From Nocardioides sp. CFH 31398 (lineage in GTDB: Bacteria; Actinomycetota; Actinomycetes; Propionibacteriales; Nocardioidaceae), in NCBI RefSeq assembly GCF_022436705.1, contig NZ_JAKUHT010000011.1, forward strand, positions 1 to 64,000: DNA of 64,000 nt, read 5' to 3'. The notes under the pieces were generated by a model. The model was not told where the DNA came from, did no database searches, and saw only the letters and a list, made by a program, of their open reading frames with translations. The translations under genes and the position numbers were made by a program. How positions within the stretch are numbered: position 1 is the stretch's first letter; each line of letters starts with the position of its first letter. Below, piece by piece: positions 1 through 8,999 of this stretch.

Positions 1-73
1 CCTGTGGGCTGGCGCCGCGCGCCCCGCCCCGCGCCGGGGGCGGGCCCCCCCCCCGGGGGGGCCCCCCCCCCCC
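1..73. other. GC-only low-complexity window edge
   Basis: Positions 11-73 contain no A or T at all and end in long runs of G and C. No gene or ordinary intergenic structure is visible. A contig terminus or a poorly resolved assembly end is more likely than biological sequence; the frameshifted gene that follows supports low base quality here. Confidence 0.6.
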
Positions 74-115
74 ACGGCACTGACCATTCGCGTACCGCGC
101 CGGTAGACCGGGCCC

Positions 116-603
116 GTGATCAGCTCGCGTCGTGACCTCTCCCCGTTCGTGCTGCTCAGCGCCGTCATCGTCCTGCTCCTAGCGGCGACGCCCGCCGAGG
201 CAGCGACGACGGCAGCGGTGACAGCGCGGACCCCACGGACGACCGTGGAGGTCACGATCGTCGGCTGCGATGGTTGCCGGGTCCACCCCGTGCAGAACAA
301 GGACCGCGACCTCACCTACGGAGCGCAGCCGAAGACGACGCGCGATGCCGAGGACACCCTCGTCTTCACCGTCCCCCGCGCACGGACCCGCCAGATGGCC
401 TTCCTGGTGTCGCGCCGTTCGACGAGCTCGCCCAGGCGTGCTTGCCCGCGGTGACCGCGGTCGGTTTTCGGGGCAAGCGCGTCGGGTCGACCGTCGGGTC
501 GCGGTACGTCAGCCGACCGCGGCCGGCCTCCGGGTGCTGGGGTGGGGTCGACAGGCCCGCGGTTCGCGCGACGTCCAAGGTCCGACGCGTGACAACCCGA
601 GCG
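116..603 (+). pseudogene. Secreted protein gene, frameshifted
   Basis: A GTG-started frame encodes a signal peptide (basic residues, then the hydrophobic run FVLLSAVIVLLLAA and an A-E-A cleavage-like site near residue 29). A small extracellular domain with CDGC follows (VEVTIVGCDGC). The frame then closes early at 454. Near position 405-420 the sense appears to continue in another frame (FDELAQACLPAVTAVGFRG, then a SGCWGG segment), as expected for a one-base frameshift. I do not recognise a named family. Either the gene is decayed or the read is wrong close to the window edge. The 3' end is approximate. Confidence 0.4.
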
Positions 604-689
604 CCGCTCCTCGGTCCGGGTCGCTACGTCACCGCAGCGGCCCAAGAACGCTCTGCACGCGAGCGATCCCTCCATCTGCCGCTGATCCG

Positions 690-746
690 GCCTCCTTTGC
701 GGTGGGTTCTCCGCTCATGGAGCAGAGAACCCACCGCAAAGGAGGC
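690..746. repeat. Long perfect hairpin upstream of sugE
   Basis: Two 22-nt arms (690-711 and 725-746) are exact reverse complements around a 13-nt loop. No T-run follows, so it is not a classical terminator. It may end the upstream transcript, be a leader structure, or be part of a small inverted-repeat element. Confidence 0.65.
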
Positions 747-854
747 AGAGGTCACCCATCCTCGACTGGAGCCGCCCGACGCGACGTGGGAACCTGAGGC
801 CGTCCCGCGGTCCGCGGCGACCCGGACGAGCGCAGACGTACCCGGCCCGACAAG

Positions 855-877
855 ACGACTGCTCCTCGAGGAGTCGT
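855..877 (+). promoter_or_regulatory. Hairpin holding the sugE ribosome-binding site
   Basis: The bases before the sugE ATG can fold as ACGA/TCGT plus CTCC/GGAG around a TCGA loop, placing the GAGGAG ribosome-binding site in the 3' arm. Such a fold could gate translation of the exporter. I could not match the region to the known guanidine riboswitch classes, so this is only a structural observation. Confidence 0.35.
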
Positions 878-878
878 C

Positions 879-1193
879 ATGGCATGGATCGTGCTCGTCA
901 TCTCCGGTGTGCTGGAGGCCGTCTGGGCCACCGCGCTCGGCCGCACCGAGGGCTTCACCCGGCTGACCCCGTCGCTCGTGTTCGGCGTCGCCGTCACCGC
1001 CAGCATGGTCGGCCTCGCCTACGCCATGCGCACGCTGCCGACCGGCACGGCGTACGCCGTGTGGGTGGGCATCGGCGCGACCCTGACCGTCGTCTACGCG
1101 ATCGCGACGGGGGAGGAGCCCGCCAGCCTGGCGAAAGTCCTGCTGATCCTGGGCCTGATCGGGTGCGTCGTGGGGCTGAAGGTCGTCAGCTGA
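879..1193 (+). CDS. sugE: Small multidrug resistance family guanidinium exporter (SugE/Gdx)
   Basis: The 104-residue product has four transmembrane helices and the SMR N-terminus MAWIVLVISGVLEAVWA, with the essential helix-1 glutamate (Glu13) and the following Trp16. The GxTxGFTRLxPS stretch after helix 1 resembles the Gdx/SugE branch (guanidinium/proton antiport) more than EmrE. Family members work as antiparallel dimers in the inner membrane. GAGGAG lies 6-7 nt before the ATG. It converges on katA and is separated from it by a terminator-like hairpin. The substrate is inferred from the subfamily. Confidence 0.88.
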   Translation: MAWIVLVISGVLEAVWATALGRTEGFTRLTPSLVFGVAVTASMVGLAYAMRTLPTGTAYAVWVGIGATLTVVYAIATGEEPASLAKVLLILGLIGCVVGLKVVS

Positions 1194-1212
1194 GCCCGAC
1201 GCTTCAGAACGC

Positions 1213-1251
1213 GGAAGATCCCAGCGCCAGAAGCGCTGGGATCCTCCGTCG
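1213..1251. terminator. Hairpin terminator, copy 1 of a 39-nt repeated element
   Basis: GATCCCAGCGC (1217-1227) pairs with GCGCTGGGATC (1233-1243) around a 5-nt loop, between the convergent genes sugE and katA. The whole 39-nt element recurs with 33 of 39 identical positions at 45937-45975. Confidence 0.75.
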
Positions 1252-1268
1252 TGCGGCGTGTCGTCGGC

Positions 1269-2792
1269 TCAGATGACGCCGACGCGCTCGGTGGGGCCGG
1301 GGGCGGGGGCCTTGTCGTCCTTGCCCGCCATCACCGCCTCCTCGATGCGCTTGCCGGTGTCGGGGTCGACGCTCTTCCAGTAGTCGAACACCTTCGGCAG
1401 GAGCGCGTCGCTCACGCCGCCGAGGACGTGCCCGGCGACGTTCCCGACGAACCGGTCGCGCTGGGCGTCGTCCCAGACCTCGCGGACCAGGGCGCCGGCC
1501 TGCGAGAAGTCGTCGTCGTCCGGCCGCAGCTCGTACGCCGTCCGCACCATCTCGCCGTCGGCCTCCCAGGCGTCCTCGGGCTTGCCGGTGAGGTCGGAGT
1601 ACGGGTCGCCGTAGGAGTTCGGGGCGTACTTCGAGCGGTCGCCCGCGTGGTCGTAGGCCATGGGACCGTCGAACTGGTAGGTGTAGGCGCCCTCGACGCG
1701 GTGCCGGTTCACCGGCAGCTGCTGGTAGTTCGGGCCGATCCGGTAGCGGTGGGTGTCGGCGTACGAGAAGACGCGGCCGAGGAGCATCTTGTCGGGGCTG
1801 AAGCCGACGCCGGGCACCACGGACGACGGCTCGAACGCCGCCTGCTCGATCTGCGCGAAGTGGTTCTCCGGGTTGCGGTTCAGCTCCATGGTGCCGACCT
1901 TGATGAGCGGGTAGTCCGCGTGCGGCCACACCTTCGTCAGGTCGAACGGGTTGATCCGGTACGTCTTGGCGTCCTCGTACGGCATCACCTGGACGTGGAG
2001 CGTCCACGTCGGGAAGTCGCCGGCGGCGATCGTGTCGAACAGGTCGCGGCGGTGGAAGTCGGTGTCCTCGCCGGCGATCTGGTTCGCGGCCTCCTGGGTG
2101 AGGTTCCTGACGCCGGCGTCGGCGTGGAAGTGGTACTTCACCCACGACCGCTCGCCCGCGGCGTTGATCCACATGAAGGTGTGGGAGCCGTACCCGTTCA
2201 TCTCCCGCCACGAGGCGGGGACGCCGCGGTCGCCCATGAGGTAGGTGACCTGGTGGGCCGACTCCGGGTTGAGGGTCCAGAAGTCCCACTGCATGTCGTT
2301 GTCGCGCAGCCCGTTGGCGCCGCGACGCTTCTGGCTGCGGATGAAGTGCTGAAACTTCATGGTGTCGCGGACGAAGAACACCGGGGTGTTGTTGCCGACC
2401 AGGTCGTAGTTGCCCTCGGTCGTGTAGAACTTCAGCGCGAAGCCGCGGGGGTCGCGCCAGGTGTCGGGGGAGCCCTGCTCGCCGGCCACGGTGGAGAAGC
2501 GGGCCAGCATCTCGGTCTCGACGCCCGGCTGAAACAGCGCCGCCTTCGTGTAGCGGCTGACGTCCTCGGTGGTGCGGAACGTGCCGAAGGCGCCGCTGCC
2601 CTTCGCGTGCACGTTGCGCTCCGGCACGCGCTCGCGGTTGAAGTGCGCCATCTGCTCGATCAGGTGGTGGTCGTGCAGCAGGATCGGGCCGGTGTGACCC
2701 AGGGTCAGGCTGTTGCGGTCGCTCGGCGCGGGGGCGCCGGCACCGGTCGTGGAGCCGGTCGTGGTGCCTGTGGGGACGCTCAAGTCGGTCAT
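1269..2792 (-). CDS. katA: Monofunctional haem catalase
   Basis: This cytosolic enzyme dismutates H2O2 to water and oxygen. The 507-residue size is that of small-subunit (clade 3-type) catalases. The distal catalytic His62 sits in NVHAKGSG, the distal Asn in [10 protein letters not shown] (134/135), and the proximal haem-ligand Tyr344 in [12 protein letters not shown]. The N-terminal 25 residues are a low-complexity S/T/G/A/P tail. It is divergent from katG with 107 bp between the starts. No ribosome-binding site is visible before the ATG, so translation may be leaderless. Immediate neighbours are a bifunctional KatG and, beyond it, a Fur-family regulator, which makes this a peroxide-defence locus. 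Confidence 0.95.
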   Translation of the reverse strand: MTDLSVPTGTTTGSTTGAGAPAPSDRNSLTLGHTGPILLHDHHLIEQMAHFNRERVPERNVHAKGSGAFGTFRTTEDVSRYTKAALFQPGVETEMLARFSTVAGEQGSPDTWRDPRGFALKFYTTEGNYDLVGNNTPVFFVRDTMKFQHFIRSQKRRGANGLRDNDMQWDFWTLNPESAHQVTYLMGDRGVPASWREMNGYGSHTFMWINAAGERSWVKYHFHADAGVRNLTQEAANQIAGEDTDFHRRDLFDTIAAGDFPTWTLHVQVMPYEDAKTYRINPFDLTKVWPHADYPLIKVGTMELNRNPENHFAQIEQAAFEPSSVVPGVGFSPDKMLLGRVFSYADTHRYRIGPNYQQLPVNRHRVEGAYTYQFDGPMAYDHAGDRSKYAPNSYGDPYSDLTGKPEDAWEADGEMVRTAYELRPDDDDFSQAGALVREVWDDAQRDRFVGNVAGHVLGGVSDALLPKVFDYWKSVDPDTGKRIEEAVMAGKDDKAPAPGPTERVGVI

Positions 2793-2813
2793 GCGTTGTC
2801 GTACCCGACCGCG

Positions 2814-2833
2814 TCGGCGCGATACAGCGCCGA
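2814..2833. promoter_or_regulatory. Inverted repeat in the katA-katG divergent promoter region
   Basis: TCGGCGC (2814-2820) and GCGCCGA (2827-2833) are perfect 7-nt arms around a 6-nt spacer, in the only space that can hold both divergent promoters. It could be an operator for a peroxide-responsive regulator. It does not resemble the TTTCTGGAAC word found before fur and the second katG. Confidence 0.4.
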
Positions 2834-2899
2834 GCGGGCTTGGGAGAGGGGGGCGGGGGGCACCTCGGGGCAGGCCCCCACCCAGAGGAGATCCATGCC

Positions 2900-5167
2900 A
2901 TGACGGACTACGCCGACTACGAGGACGTGCTGGAGGGCAAGTGCCCCTTCGGCGGCAACACCATCGGAGGTGCCGAGACCTCGCGGCCCACCCTGCAGGA
3001 CTGGTACCCGGACCGCCTGCGGGTGGAGCAGCTCCACGCCGACGGCCCCCAGGCCGACCCCCTGCGCGACTTCGACTACGAGGCGGCGTTCTCCGCCATC
3101 GACCTCGAGGAGCTGAAGGGTGACATCAAGACGTTCCTCACCACCTCCGTGCCGTGGTGGCCCTCGGACTACGGCAACTACGCGCCGCAGATGATCCGCA
3201 TGGCCTGGCACTCCGCCGGGACGTACCGCATCGCCGACGGACGCGGTGGCGCCGGCCAGGCGCTCCAGCGCTTCGCGCCCATCAGCAGCTGGTGGGACAA
3301 CGGCAACACCGACAAGTCCCGCCGCCTGCTGTGGCCGATCAAGAAGAAGTACGGCAACGCGCTGTCGTGGGCCGACCTGATGATCCTCACCGGCAACTGC
3401 GCGCTGGAGATCATGGGCTTCCCGACGACGGGCTTCGCCGGCGGACGCCGTGACTCCTACGAGCCGGACGACCGGACCTACTGGGGTCCGGAGTGGATCA
3501 ACAACATGAACCCGGACGCCCAGGACGACATGGTCTTCCGGGACGGGCGCTGGACGGGTGAGCCGGGCAGCAGCGACTACGAGCTGCAGCAGCCGCTGGC
3601 CGCCTCGCACTCGTCGATCATCTACGTGAACCCCGAGGGCCCGCTCGGGGACGGCGACGCCGCGGCGTCCGCCGTCGACATCCGCATCACCTTCGGCCGC
3701 ATGGCGATGAACGACGTCGAGACGGTGGCCCTGATCGCGGGCGGCCACGCGTTCGGCAAGAGCCACGGCGCCGTCGGTGCCGACCGGATCGGTCCGCCGC
3801 CGGACATCGCGCCCATGGAGGCGATGGGCCTGGGCTGGCACAACCCGCAGGGGTCGGGCAACGCCGAGAACACGATGACCAACGGCATCGAGGGCTCGTG
3901 GACGCAGAACCCCACCCAGTGGGACAACTCCTACCTGGAGAACCTCTTCGGCCACGAGTGGAAGCAGACGCAGAGCCCCGCCGGCGCCCTGCAGTGGATG
4001 CCCGTCGACGACGACGCCCCGACGACGCCCGACGCGCACCTCGAGGGCGTCGAGCACCCGCTGATGATGATGACGAGCGACATCGCGCTGAAGGTCGACC
4101 CGGTCTACCGGGAGATCTGCGAGTCGTTCCTGGCCGACTTCGACTACTTCACGCGGGAGTTCTCGAAGGCCTGGTACAAGCTCACGCACCGCGACATGGG
4201 GCCGAAGTCGCGCTACCTCGGGCCGGAGGTCGCGGAGGAGGACTTCATCTGGCAGGACCCGCTGCCCGCCTGGGAGCACGCCGTCGTCGGCGACGCGGAG
4301 ATCGACCGCCTCAAGCAGGCGGTCCGGGACGCCGGGCTGTCGACGTCCGACCTGGCCTTTACCGCGTTCTCCTCCGCGGCCAGCTACCGCCACTCCGACA
4401 AGCGCGGCGGGGCCAACGGCGCGCGCATCGCGCTCGCGCCGCAGAAGGACTGGGCGGTCAACGCCCGCACGGTGCCGGTGGTGGAGCGGTTGACGCAGGT
4501 CACCGAGGCGTTCAACGCCGAGGGGGAGGCGAAGGTCAGCCTGGCCGACGTCCTCGTCCTCGCCGGGTGCGTGGCCGTGGAGGACGCCGCCGCCGCGGGC
4601 GGCACCGAGATCTCGGTCCCGTTCACCCCGGGTCGCGTCGACGCCCGCCAGGACCAGACCGACGTGCCGCAGTTCGAGTGGCTGGCCCCCGTCGTCGACG
4701 GCTTCCGCAACTACGTGATGCCGGGCTTCTCGACGGTCTCGACGCTCGCCCCGGAGGCCATGTTCCTGGACCGGGCGGGCCTGCTGAACCTCTCCGCCCC
4801 CGAGTGGGTGGTGCTCACCGCCGGCCTGCGGGTGCTCGGCTGCAACCACGACGGCGCCGAGGACGGCGTGTTCACCGACCGCGTCGGCACGCTGAGCACC
4901 GACTTCCTCGACGTCCTGACCAGCACCGACTACGAGTGGCGCAAGACGGACGACGCCGGGACGGCCTTCGCGCTCGACCCCCGCGACGGCGAGGGCCGGT
5001 CCTGGACCGCGACCCGCAACGACCTCGTCTTCGGCTCGAACGCGCAGCTGCGCGCCGTGGCCGAGGTCTACGCCGGCAGCGACGGCCACGAGCGCTTCGT
5101 GCGCGACTTCGTGGCCGTCTGGGACAAGGTGATGATGAGCGACCGGTACGACGTCAAGCCCGGCTGA
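2900..5167 (+). CDS. katG: Catalase-peroxidase KatG (first copy)
   Basis: Class I haem peroxidase with catalase activity, 755 residues from the ATG at 2900. GAGGAG at 2885-2890 gives 9-nt spacing; an earlier in-frame GTG/ATG would add a tail without family match. Distal Arg100, Trp103 and His104 lie in [13 protein letters not shown]. Tyr242 (IYVNPEG) and Met268 (GRMAMND) complete the Met-Tyr-Trp adduct, and proximal His283 is in [10 protein letters not shown]. At the place of the mobile Arg of E. coli/Mycobacterium KatG (LxLRxDP), this protein reads ALKVDP (Lys398). The N- and C-terminal domains are both full length. It is more divergent than the copy at 31851 and could belong to another KatG clade. 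Confidence 0.93.
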   Translation: MTDYADYEDVLEGKCPFGGNTIGGAETSRPTLQDWYPDRLRVEQLHADGPQADPLRDFDYEAAFSAIDLEELKGDIKTFLTTSVPWWPSDYGNYAPQMIRMAWHSAGTYRIADGRGGAGQALQRFAPISSWWDNGNTDKSRRLLWPIKKKYGNALSWADLMILTGNCALEIMGFPTTGFAGGRRDSYEPDDRTYWGPEWINNMNPDAQDDMVFRDGRWTGEPGSSDYELQQPLAASHSSIIYVNPEGPLGDGDAAASAVDIRITFGRMAMNDVETVALIAGGHAFGKSHGAVGADRIGPPPDIAPMEAMGLGWHNPQGSGNAENTMTNGIEGSWTQNPTQWDNSYLENLFGHEWKQTQSPAGALQWMPVDDDAPTTPDAHLEGVEHPLMMMTSDIALKVDPVYREICESFLADFDYFTREFSKAWYKLTHRDMGPKSRYLGPEVAEEDFIWQDPLPAWEHAVVGDAEIDRLKQAVRDAGLSTSDLAFTAFSSAASYRHSDKRGGANGARIALAPQKDWAVNARTVPVVERLTQVTEAFNAEGEAKVSLADVLVLAGCVAVEDAAAAGGTEISVPFTPGRVDARQDQTDVPQFEWLAPVVDGFRNYVMPGFSTVSTLAPEAMFLDRAGLLNLSAPEWVVLTAGLRVLGCNHDGAEDGVFTDRVGTLSTDFLDVLTSTDYEWRKTDDAGTAFALDPRDGEGRSWTATRNDLVFGSNAQLRAVAEVYAGSDGHERFVRDFVAVWDKVMMSDRYDVKPG

Positions 5168-5182
5168 GGCGTGACCGGCAGG

Positions 5183-5212
5183 CGCGGCCGGCCCCGGTGG
5201 GGGTCGGCCGCG
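5183..5212. terminator. Terminator-like hairpin between katG and fur
   Basis: CGCGGCCGGCCCC (5183-5195) pairs with GGGGTCGGCCGCG (5200-5212), with one G-T pair, in the gap between convergent katG and fur. There is no clear T tract. Confidence 0.55.
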
Positions 5213-5235
5213 TCGGCGTTCCCGCGCCGTCGTCC

Positions 5236-5685
5236 CTAGGCGTCGGCGGTGTGGCTGCTGCAGGCCGCGCAGAGGCCCCAGAAGGTCACCTCGGCCTCGT
5301 CGACGACGAAGCCGGGGACGGGCGAGCCGCTCGTCACGGGGTCGAGGCAGGGGGCCTCGCCGACCGCGCAGTCGACGTCGGCGACCGCACCGCAGCCACG
5401 GCACACCAGGTGGTGGTGGTTGTCCGCGGTCCGCAGCTCGTAGCGCGCCACCGAGCCGGCGGGCTGGAACCGGCGCACGACCCCGTGGGCGGTCAGGGCG
5501 TTGAGCACGTCGTACACCGCCTGCGTGGAGACCTCGGCCTCACTGCGGACGGCGGTCAGCACGGCGTCGGCCGCGGAGTGCGGCGCCGCCGCGAGGGCGC
5601 GCAGGACGGCGAGCCGCGGGCGGGTCACGCGCAGGCCCGCGGACCGCAGGACGGTCTCGGGCGCGATCGCCGCGTGGGTGCTCAC
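5236..5685 (-). CDS. Fur-family transcriptional regulator (peroxide/metal sensing type)
   Basis: The 149-residue repressor has an N-terminal winged helix (about 10-85, RVTRPRLAVLRAL and a VYDVLNAL recognition region) and a dimerisation/metal domain with His90-92 (NHHHLVC). Two zinc CxxC pairs are present, at Cys95/98 (CRGCG) and Cys139/142 (CAAC). Fur proteins beside katG (FurA, CatR) usually respond to peroxide or iron, and the neighbourhood supports that role. Here it converges on katG instead of preceding it. A CTGGAA/TTCCAG operator lies 10-28 nt before the start, and the same word occurs before katG2. The gene is downstream of, and on the same strand as, the AAA-TPR-TPR operon. Confidence 0.88.
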   Translation of the reverse strand: MSTHAAIAPETVLRSAGLRVTRPRLAVLRALAAAPHSAADAVLTAVRSEAEVSTQAVYDVLNALTAHGVVRRFQPAGSVARYELRTADNHHHLVCRGCGAVADVDCAVGEAPCLDPVTSGSPVPGFVVDEAEVTFWGLCAACSSHTADA

Positions 5686-5694
5686 CCTCCGAGA

Positions 5695-5713
5695 GTTCCA
5701 GCCTTTCTGGAAC
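5695..5713 (-). promoter_or_regulatory. Candidate Fur operator before fur (autoregulation)
   Basis: GTTCCAG (5695-5701) and CTGGAAC (5707-5713) are perfect 7-nt arms with a 5-nt spacer. The word TTTCTGGAAC (5704-5713) is identical to the one 55 nt before the katG2 start at 34140-34149. Only 31 bases separate fur from the upstream TPR gene, so the operator fills the gap. Confidence 0.6.
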
Positions 5714-5716
5714 CAG

Positions 5717-6733
5717 TCAAGAAAAGAGCGAGCGCCGCAGTCGTGTCGTCACCCACACGGGCCCGCCCATCCAGCGCAGCAGGCCCCACACCGGCGCGAG
5801 GAGCCACGGGACGAGGAACCACGGCAGCAGCGCCCCGGCCAGGCCGTGCGGGTCGGGGACGATGCTGAGCGCCACCGCGAGCACGGCCGTCGCGGATGTC
5901 GTGAGCCACACGACGACCAGGTACGCCGTCCGCGGCACGAGACGGCGGGCCTCGCGGCGGACTCCGACCGGGACGTCGCGCTGCAGGCGCCGCCACCACA
6001 GCAGCGTCACCACCGCGGCGGCGAGCCCGCCCGTCCCGACCAGGGCCGCGACCGACCAGGCGAGGACGGCGCCGAGCAGGGCGCGGCGAGCGGTCTTGTC
6101 GGCCCAGTCCTGGACGCTGCGCCGGTACTCGACGTCCTGGGGCTCGGCGCGGAGCAGGTCCGAGAGCGTCCCGGCCTGCTCGCGCAGCGAGCCCGGGCGC
6201 AGCTGCAGGAGCTCGTGACGCGCCCGCGTGTGGTGGGGGTCGAGGGCCAGGGCCCGCTCGAAGCACGCCGCGGGGTCCTCGTCGCGGTGCCAGAGGGCCA
6301 CCACCCCGGCCTCGACGTGGACGTCCGGGTCCTCGGGCGCGAGGGAGCGGGCCCGCGCCACCACCTTCCAGGCCTCGTCGTGGCGCTCCTGCGCGAGCAG
6401 GGCGTGGGACAGCGTCAGGAGCGCGGAGACGTCGTGGGGTCGGCGCCGCAGCGCGGTGCGCAGCACCTCCTCGGCCTCGGCGGGCCGGTCCGTCCTCAGC
6501 AGGACGTGGCCGCGCAGCACCAGGGCCGAGAGATCCTCCGGCGCCAGCGCGAGGGCGGCGGTGGTGGCGACGAGGGACTCGTCGAGCCGGCCGAGGTCCT
6601 CCAGGGCCCACGCCGCCGCGACGTGCAGGTCGGGGTCCTCGGGCGCCGAGGCAAGCAGGCGCCCCGTGGTCGTGAGGGCCTCCTGGGGCCGGCCGCGGTC
6701 GAGGAGGAACCACACCCGGTCGAGGTCGGTCAC
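5717..6733 (-). CDS. TPR-repeat membrane protein (third gene of AAA-TPR-TPR operon)
   Basis: The GTG start at 6733 overlaps the stop of the gene before it by four bases, giving 338 residues. About 200 N-terminal residues form tetratricopeptide repeats (DRVWFLLDRGRPQEALTTTG, then several 34-residue A/L-rich units such as DDPDLHVAAAWALEDLGRLD-like blocks). Two pairs of hydrophobic helices follow (LLGAVLAWSVAALVGTGG, YLVVVWLTTSATAVLAVALS, ALLPWFLVPWLLAPVW). The architecture suggests a membrane-anchored scaffold with cytosolic TPRs, presumably partnering the AAA ATPase encoded two genes upstream. No named family is recognised. The middle gene's product has the same layout, so the two are probably paralogues. 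Confidence 0.72.
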   Translation of the reverse strand: MTDLDRVWFLLDRGRPQEALTTTGRLLASAPEDPDLHVAAAWALEDLGRLDESLVATTAALALAPEDLSALVLRGHVLLRTDRPAEAEEVLRTALRRRPHDVSALLTLSHALLAQERHDEAWKVVARARSLAPEDPDVHVEAGVVALWHRDEDPAACFERALALDPHHTRARHELLQLRPGSLREQAGTLSDLLRAEPQDVEYRRSVQDWADKTARRALLGAVLAWSVAALVGTGGLAAAVVTLLWWRRLQRDVPVGVRREARRLVPRTAYLVVVWLTTSATAVLAVALSIVPDPHGLAGALLPWFLVPWLLAPVWGLLRWMGGPVWVTTRLRRSLFS

Positions 6734-7779
6734 GGCCGGACCCGGGACCGCAGCCAGACGAGGGCGGGCAGTCCGGCCCCGAGGGTCCACGCCAGCGCGG
6801 CCAGCCCGACCACTCCCGTGCCGGGGAACGCGACCGCGACCGCGATCACGGCCAGGCCGAGGACCGCGACCACCAGGAGCACGACCAGCGGCGGCTCCGC
6901 GCGGACCAGCGCCTGGGCGTGCCGACGGACGCCGACGGGCAGCGACCGCAGGGTGTAGCCCCACCACACGGCCAGGACGGCCACCGTCAGCGCGGCGACG
7001 GTCACGACGGGCTGGCGGGGGTCGGTCGCGGGAGCCGCGACCAGGGTCACCAGCGACCCGACGACGGTGCTGGCCCACGCCCGCACCACGGTGCGCCGGG
7101 TGACGTCGTCCAGGGTCGCGCGGAAGTCCTCGCGCTGCGGGTCGAGCCGCAGCGCGCCGCCGATGCCCTCGGCGACCCGCCGCACGTCGCCGCCGCTCTG
7201 GAGCAGCGTGAGGTTGTGGACGGCGGTCGCGTGGCCCGGGTCCAGGGCGAGCGCGCGCTGGTAGGCCGCGACGGCCGTGCGGTGGTCGCGCCGGTGCCCG
7301 GCCACGAAGCCCACCGTGAAGTGGGCGTCGGCCACCTCGGGGGCGAGCTCGACGGTCCGCATCGCCGCGTCCCAGGCCAGTCGCAGGGTCGCGGGCTGCT
7401 CGGCGGCGATCTGCGCGAGGAGGGCGTGGTGCAGCCAGTGCTGCGGCTCGAGGCGCACCGCCTCGTGGGCGGCGGCGAGGGCCTCGGGCGTCCGCTCGAG
7501 GCGCAGCAGCGACACGGCCCGCTGGCGGTGGCCCGCGGCGCGGTCCGGGGCGAGCGCGGTCACCCGCTCCGCCGCGGCGAGGGCGTCGGTGTGGGAGCCG
7601 AGGCCGTGCAGGGCCTGGGCGTGGAGGCCGTGCAGGTACGGCGAGGAGGGGTCGGCGGCCAGCGCGGCCTCCACCTCCCGGCGGGCGTCGGCGTGGCGAC
7701 CGAGGTCGAGGAGGATCTCGGCCCGGTCGGCGGGGTCGTGCCCGCCGGTCGCCCCGCTCGTGCCGGCCGCGTCGGTCAC
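6730..7779 (-). CDS. TPR-repeat membrane protein (second gene of AAA-TPR-TPR operon)
   Basis: The 349-residue product has TPR units over roughly residues 15-205 (for example RAEILLDLGRHADARREVE and AVAAYQRALALDPGHATAVH). Two hydrophobic hairpins follow (SLVTLVAAP...VVTVAALTVAVLAVWWG and LVVLLVVAVLGLAVIAVAVA, then VVGLAALAWTLGAGLPALVW). A short conserved motif LPVGVRRHA between the helix pairs recurs as VPVGVRREA in the next gene, evidence of duplication. The ATG overlaps the AAA gene stop (ATGA) and the stop overlaps the next GTG, so the three proteins are translationally coupled. Function unknown. Confidence 0.75.
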   Translation of the reverse strand: MTDAAGTSGATGGHDPADRAEILLDLGRHADARREVEAALAADPSSPYLHGLHAQALHGLGSHTDALAAAERVTALAPDRAAGHRQRAVSLLRLERTPEALAAAHEAVRLEPQHWLHHALLAQIAAEQPATLRLAWDAAMRTVELAPEVADAHFTVGFVAGHRRDHRTAVAAYQRALALDPGHATAVHNLTLLQSGGDVRRVAEGIGGALRLDPQREDFRATLDDVTRRTVVRAWASTVVGSLVTLVAAPATDPRQPVVTVAALTVAVLAVWWGYTLRSLPVGVRRHAQALVRAEPPLVVLLVVAVLGLAVIAVAVAFPGTGVVGLAALAWTLGAGLPALVWLRSRVRP

Positions 7780-8999
7780 AGGCGCTTGTGCTTGCGCAGG
7801 TACGCCAGCAGCTCGTCGTACGAGCCGTCGTCGTTGGCGAACATCGCCACGTTGCGCGCCGACTCGAACCAGGGGCCGATGCTCGGACGCAGCTCCCGCA
7901 GCGCCGCCTCGAGGTCGGCCTGGCCGATCATGCGGGGCTCGCCGCTCTCGACGGAGTCCATCAGGGCGATCTCGGCGGCGCTCTCGCAGAGGTGGGCGAT
8001 GTCGGCGCCGGTGTAGCCGTCGGTGAGCTTCGCGAGACGTCGTACGTCGACCCCGGCGATGGGACGTTCCCGGAGGTGGGTCTGCCAGATGGCCTCGCGC
8101 GCCTCGCGGTCGGGGGGCAGCACCAGCAGGGTGCGGTCGAGGCGACCGGGACGCCGCAGGGCGGGGTCGACGTCCCAGGGGGCGTTGGTGGCCGCGAGCA
8201 CGAAGACGCCCTCGTTCTCGTTGCCGACGCTGTCCAGCTCGTAGAGCAGCTGGTTCACGACGGAGCGGTAGCCGTCGGAGGTCGACTGGGACCGCTTGCG
8301 GCCGAGGGCGTCGACCTCGTCGAGGAACAGCACGCAGGGGGCGCTGGCGCGGGCGGTGGCGAACAGCTCCTGGACGTTGCGCTCGGACGTGCCGATGTAC
8401 ATCTCGAAGATGTCGGCCATCCCGACGGCGAGGAACTGTGCGTCGAGCTCACCGGCCAGCGCCCGGGCGATGAAGGTCTTGCCGACGCCGGGAGGCCCGT
8501 ACATCAGCAGCCCGCCGCGCAGGCTCTTGCGGTACATCTGGCGCAGCCGGTCGTTGCGCAGCGGCGCCAGGAAGGCGGCGTGCAGGCGCTTCTTGACGTC
8601 GTTCATGCCGCCGACGTCGGCGAGGGTGATGCGCGCGCCCTCGACGTCGTACGCCGGGACCTGCGAGTCGTGCGCGGAGGCGTCCGCGAACATCGGCTCG
8701 ACGTCGGAGCCGAGGTCGTGCTCCGCCTGCGACCAGTCGAAACCGGCCGGGGCGGCCGGGGTCGTGGGGTTCGCCGGGGGCGCCGTGGGCGCCGGGGGAG
8801 CGAGGGCCTCGGCCATGACCGCCCGCGCCTCGGCCGAGGCGGGGTCGGCGGCGAGGACGGCGGCCGCGTGCTCGACGGCCTCGGCGCCCCGCCCGGCGTC
8901 CACGAGCTGCCGCGCCAGGTGCAGGCGCAGGGTCGGGTCGTCCGGGGCCGCGGCGACGGCGCGTGCGAGGCTCGCGATCAGGTCGGTCACACCCTCCAT
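7776..8999 (-). CDS. AAA ATPase of the Vps4/spastin-like (meiotic) type with N-terminal TPR
   Basis: 407 residues. About 60 N-terminal residues look like one or two TPR units, a Pro/Ala linker follows (68-85), then one AAA module. This has Walker A GPPGVGKT (168-175), Walker B VLFLDEVD (223-230), the sensor Asn272 and the arginine-finger region DPALRRPGRLDR. The extreme C-terminus (RPSIGPWFESARN, then FANDDGSYDELLAYL) resembles the oligomerisation tail of Vps4/katanin-like AAA proteins. The likely role is a hexameric remodeller of a membrane or protein complex with the two TPR membrane partners encoded downstream. GAGG precedes the ATG; a GTG at 8990 is an alternative start. Confidence 0.82.
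   Translation of the reverse strand: MEGVTDLIASLARAVAAAPDDPTLRLHLARQLVDAGRGAEAVEHAAAVLAADPASAEARAVMAEALAPPAPTAPPANPTTPAAPAGFDWSQAEHDLGSDVEPMFADASAHDSQVPAYDVEGARITLADVGGMNDVKKRLHAAFLAPLRNDRLRQMYRKSLRGGLLMYGPPGVGKTFIARALAGELDAQFLAVGMADIFEMYIGTSERNVQELFATARASAPCVLFLDEVDALGRKRSQSTSDGYRSVVNQLLYELDSVGNENEGVFVLAATNAPWDVDPALRRPGRLDRTLLVLPPDREAREAIWQTHLRERPIAGVDVRRLAKLTDGYTGADIAHLCESAAEIALMDSVESGEPRMIGQADLEAALRELRPSIGPWFESARNVAMFANDDGSYDELLAYLRKHKRL

Noticed and set aside
750-878. Guanidine riboswitch before sugE
   Set aside because: No match by eye to guanidine-I conserved blocks or to the paired ACGR loops of guanidine-II; only a local hairpin over the ribosome-binding site is supported.
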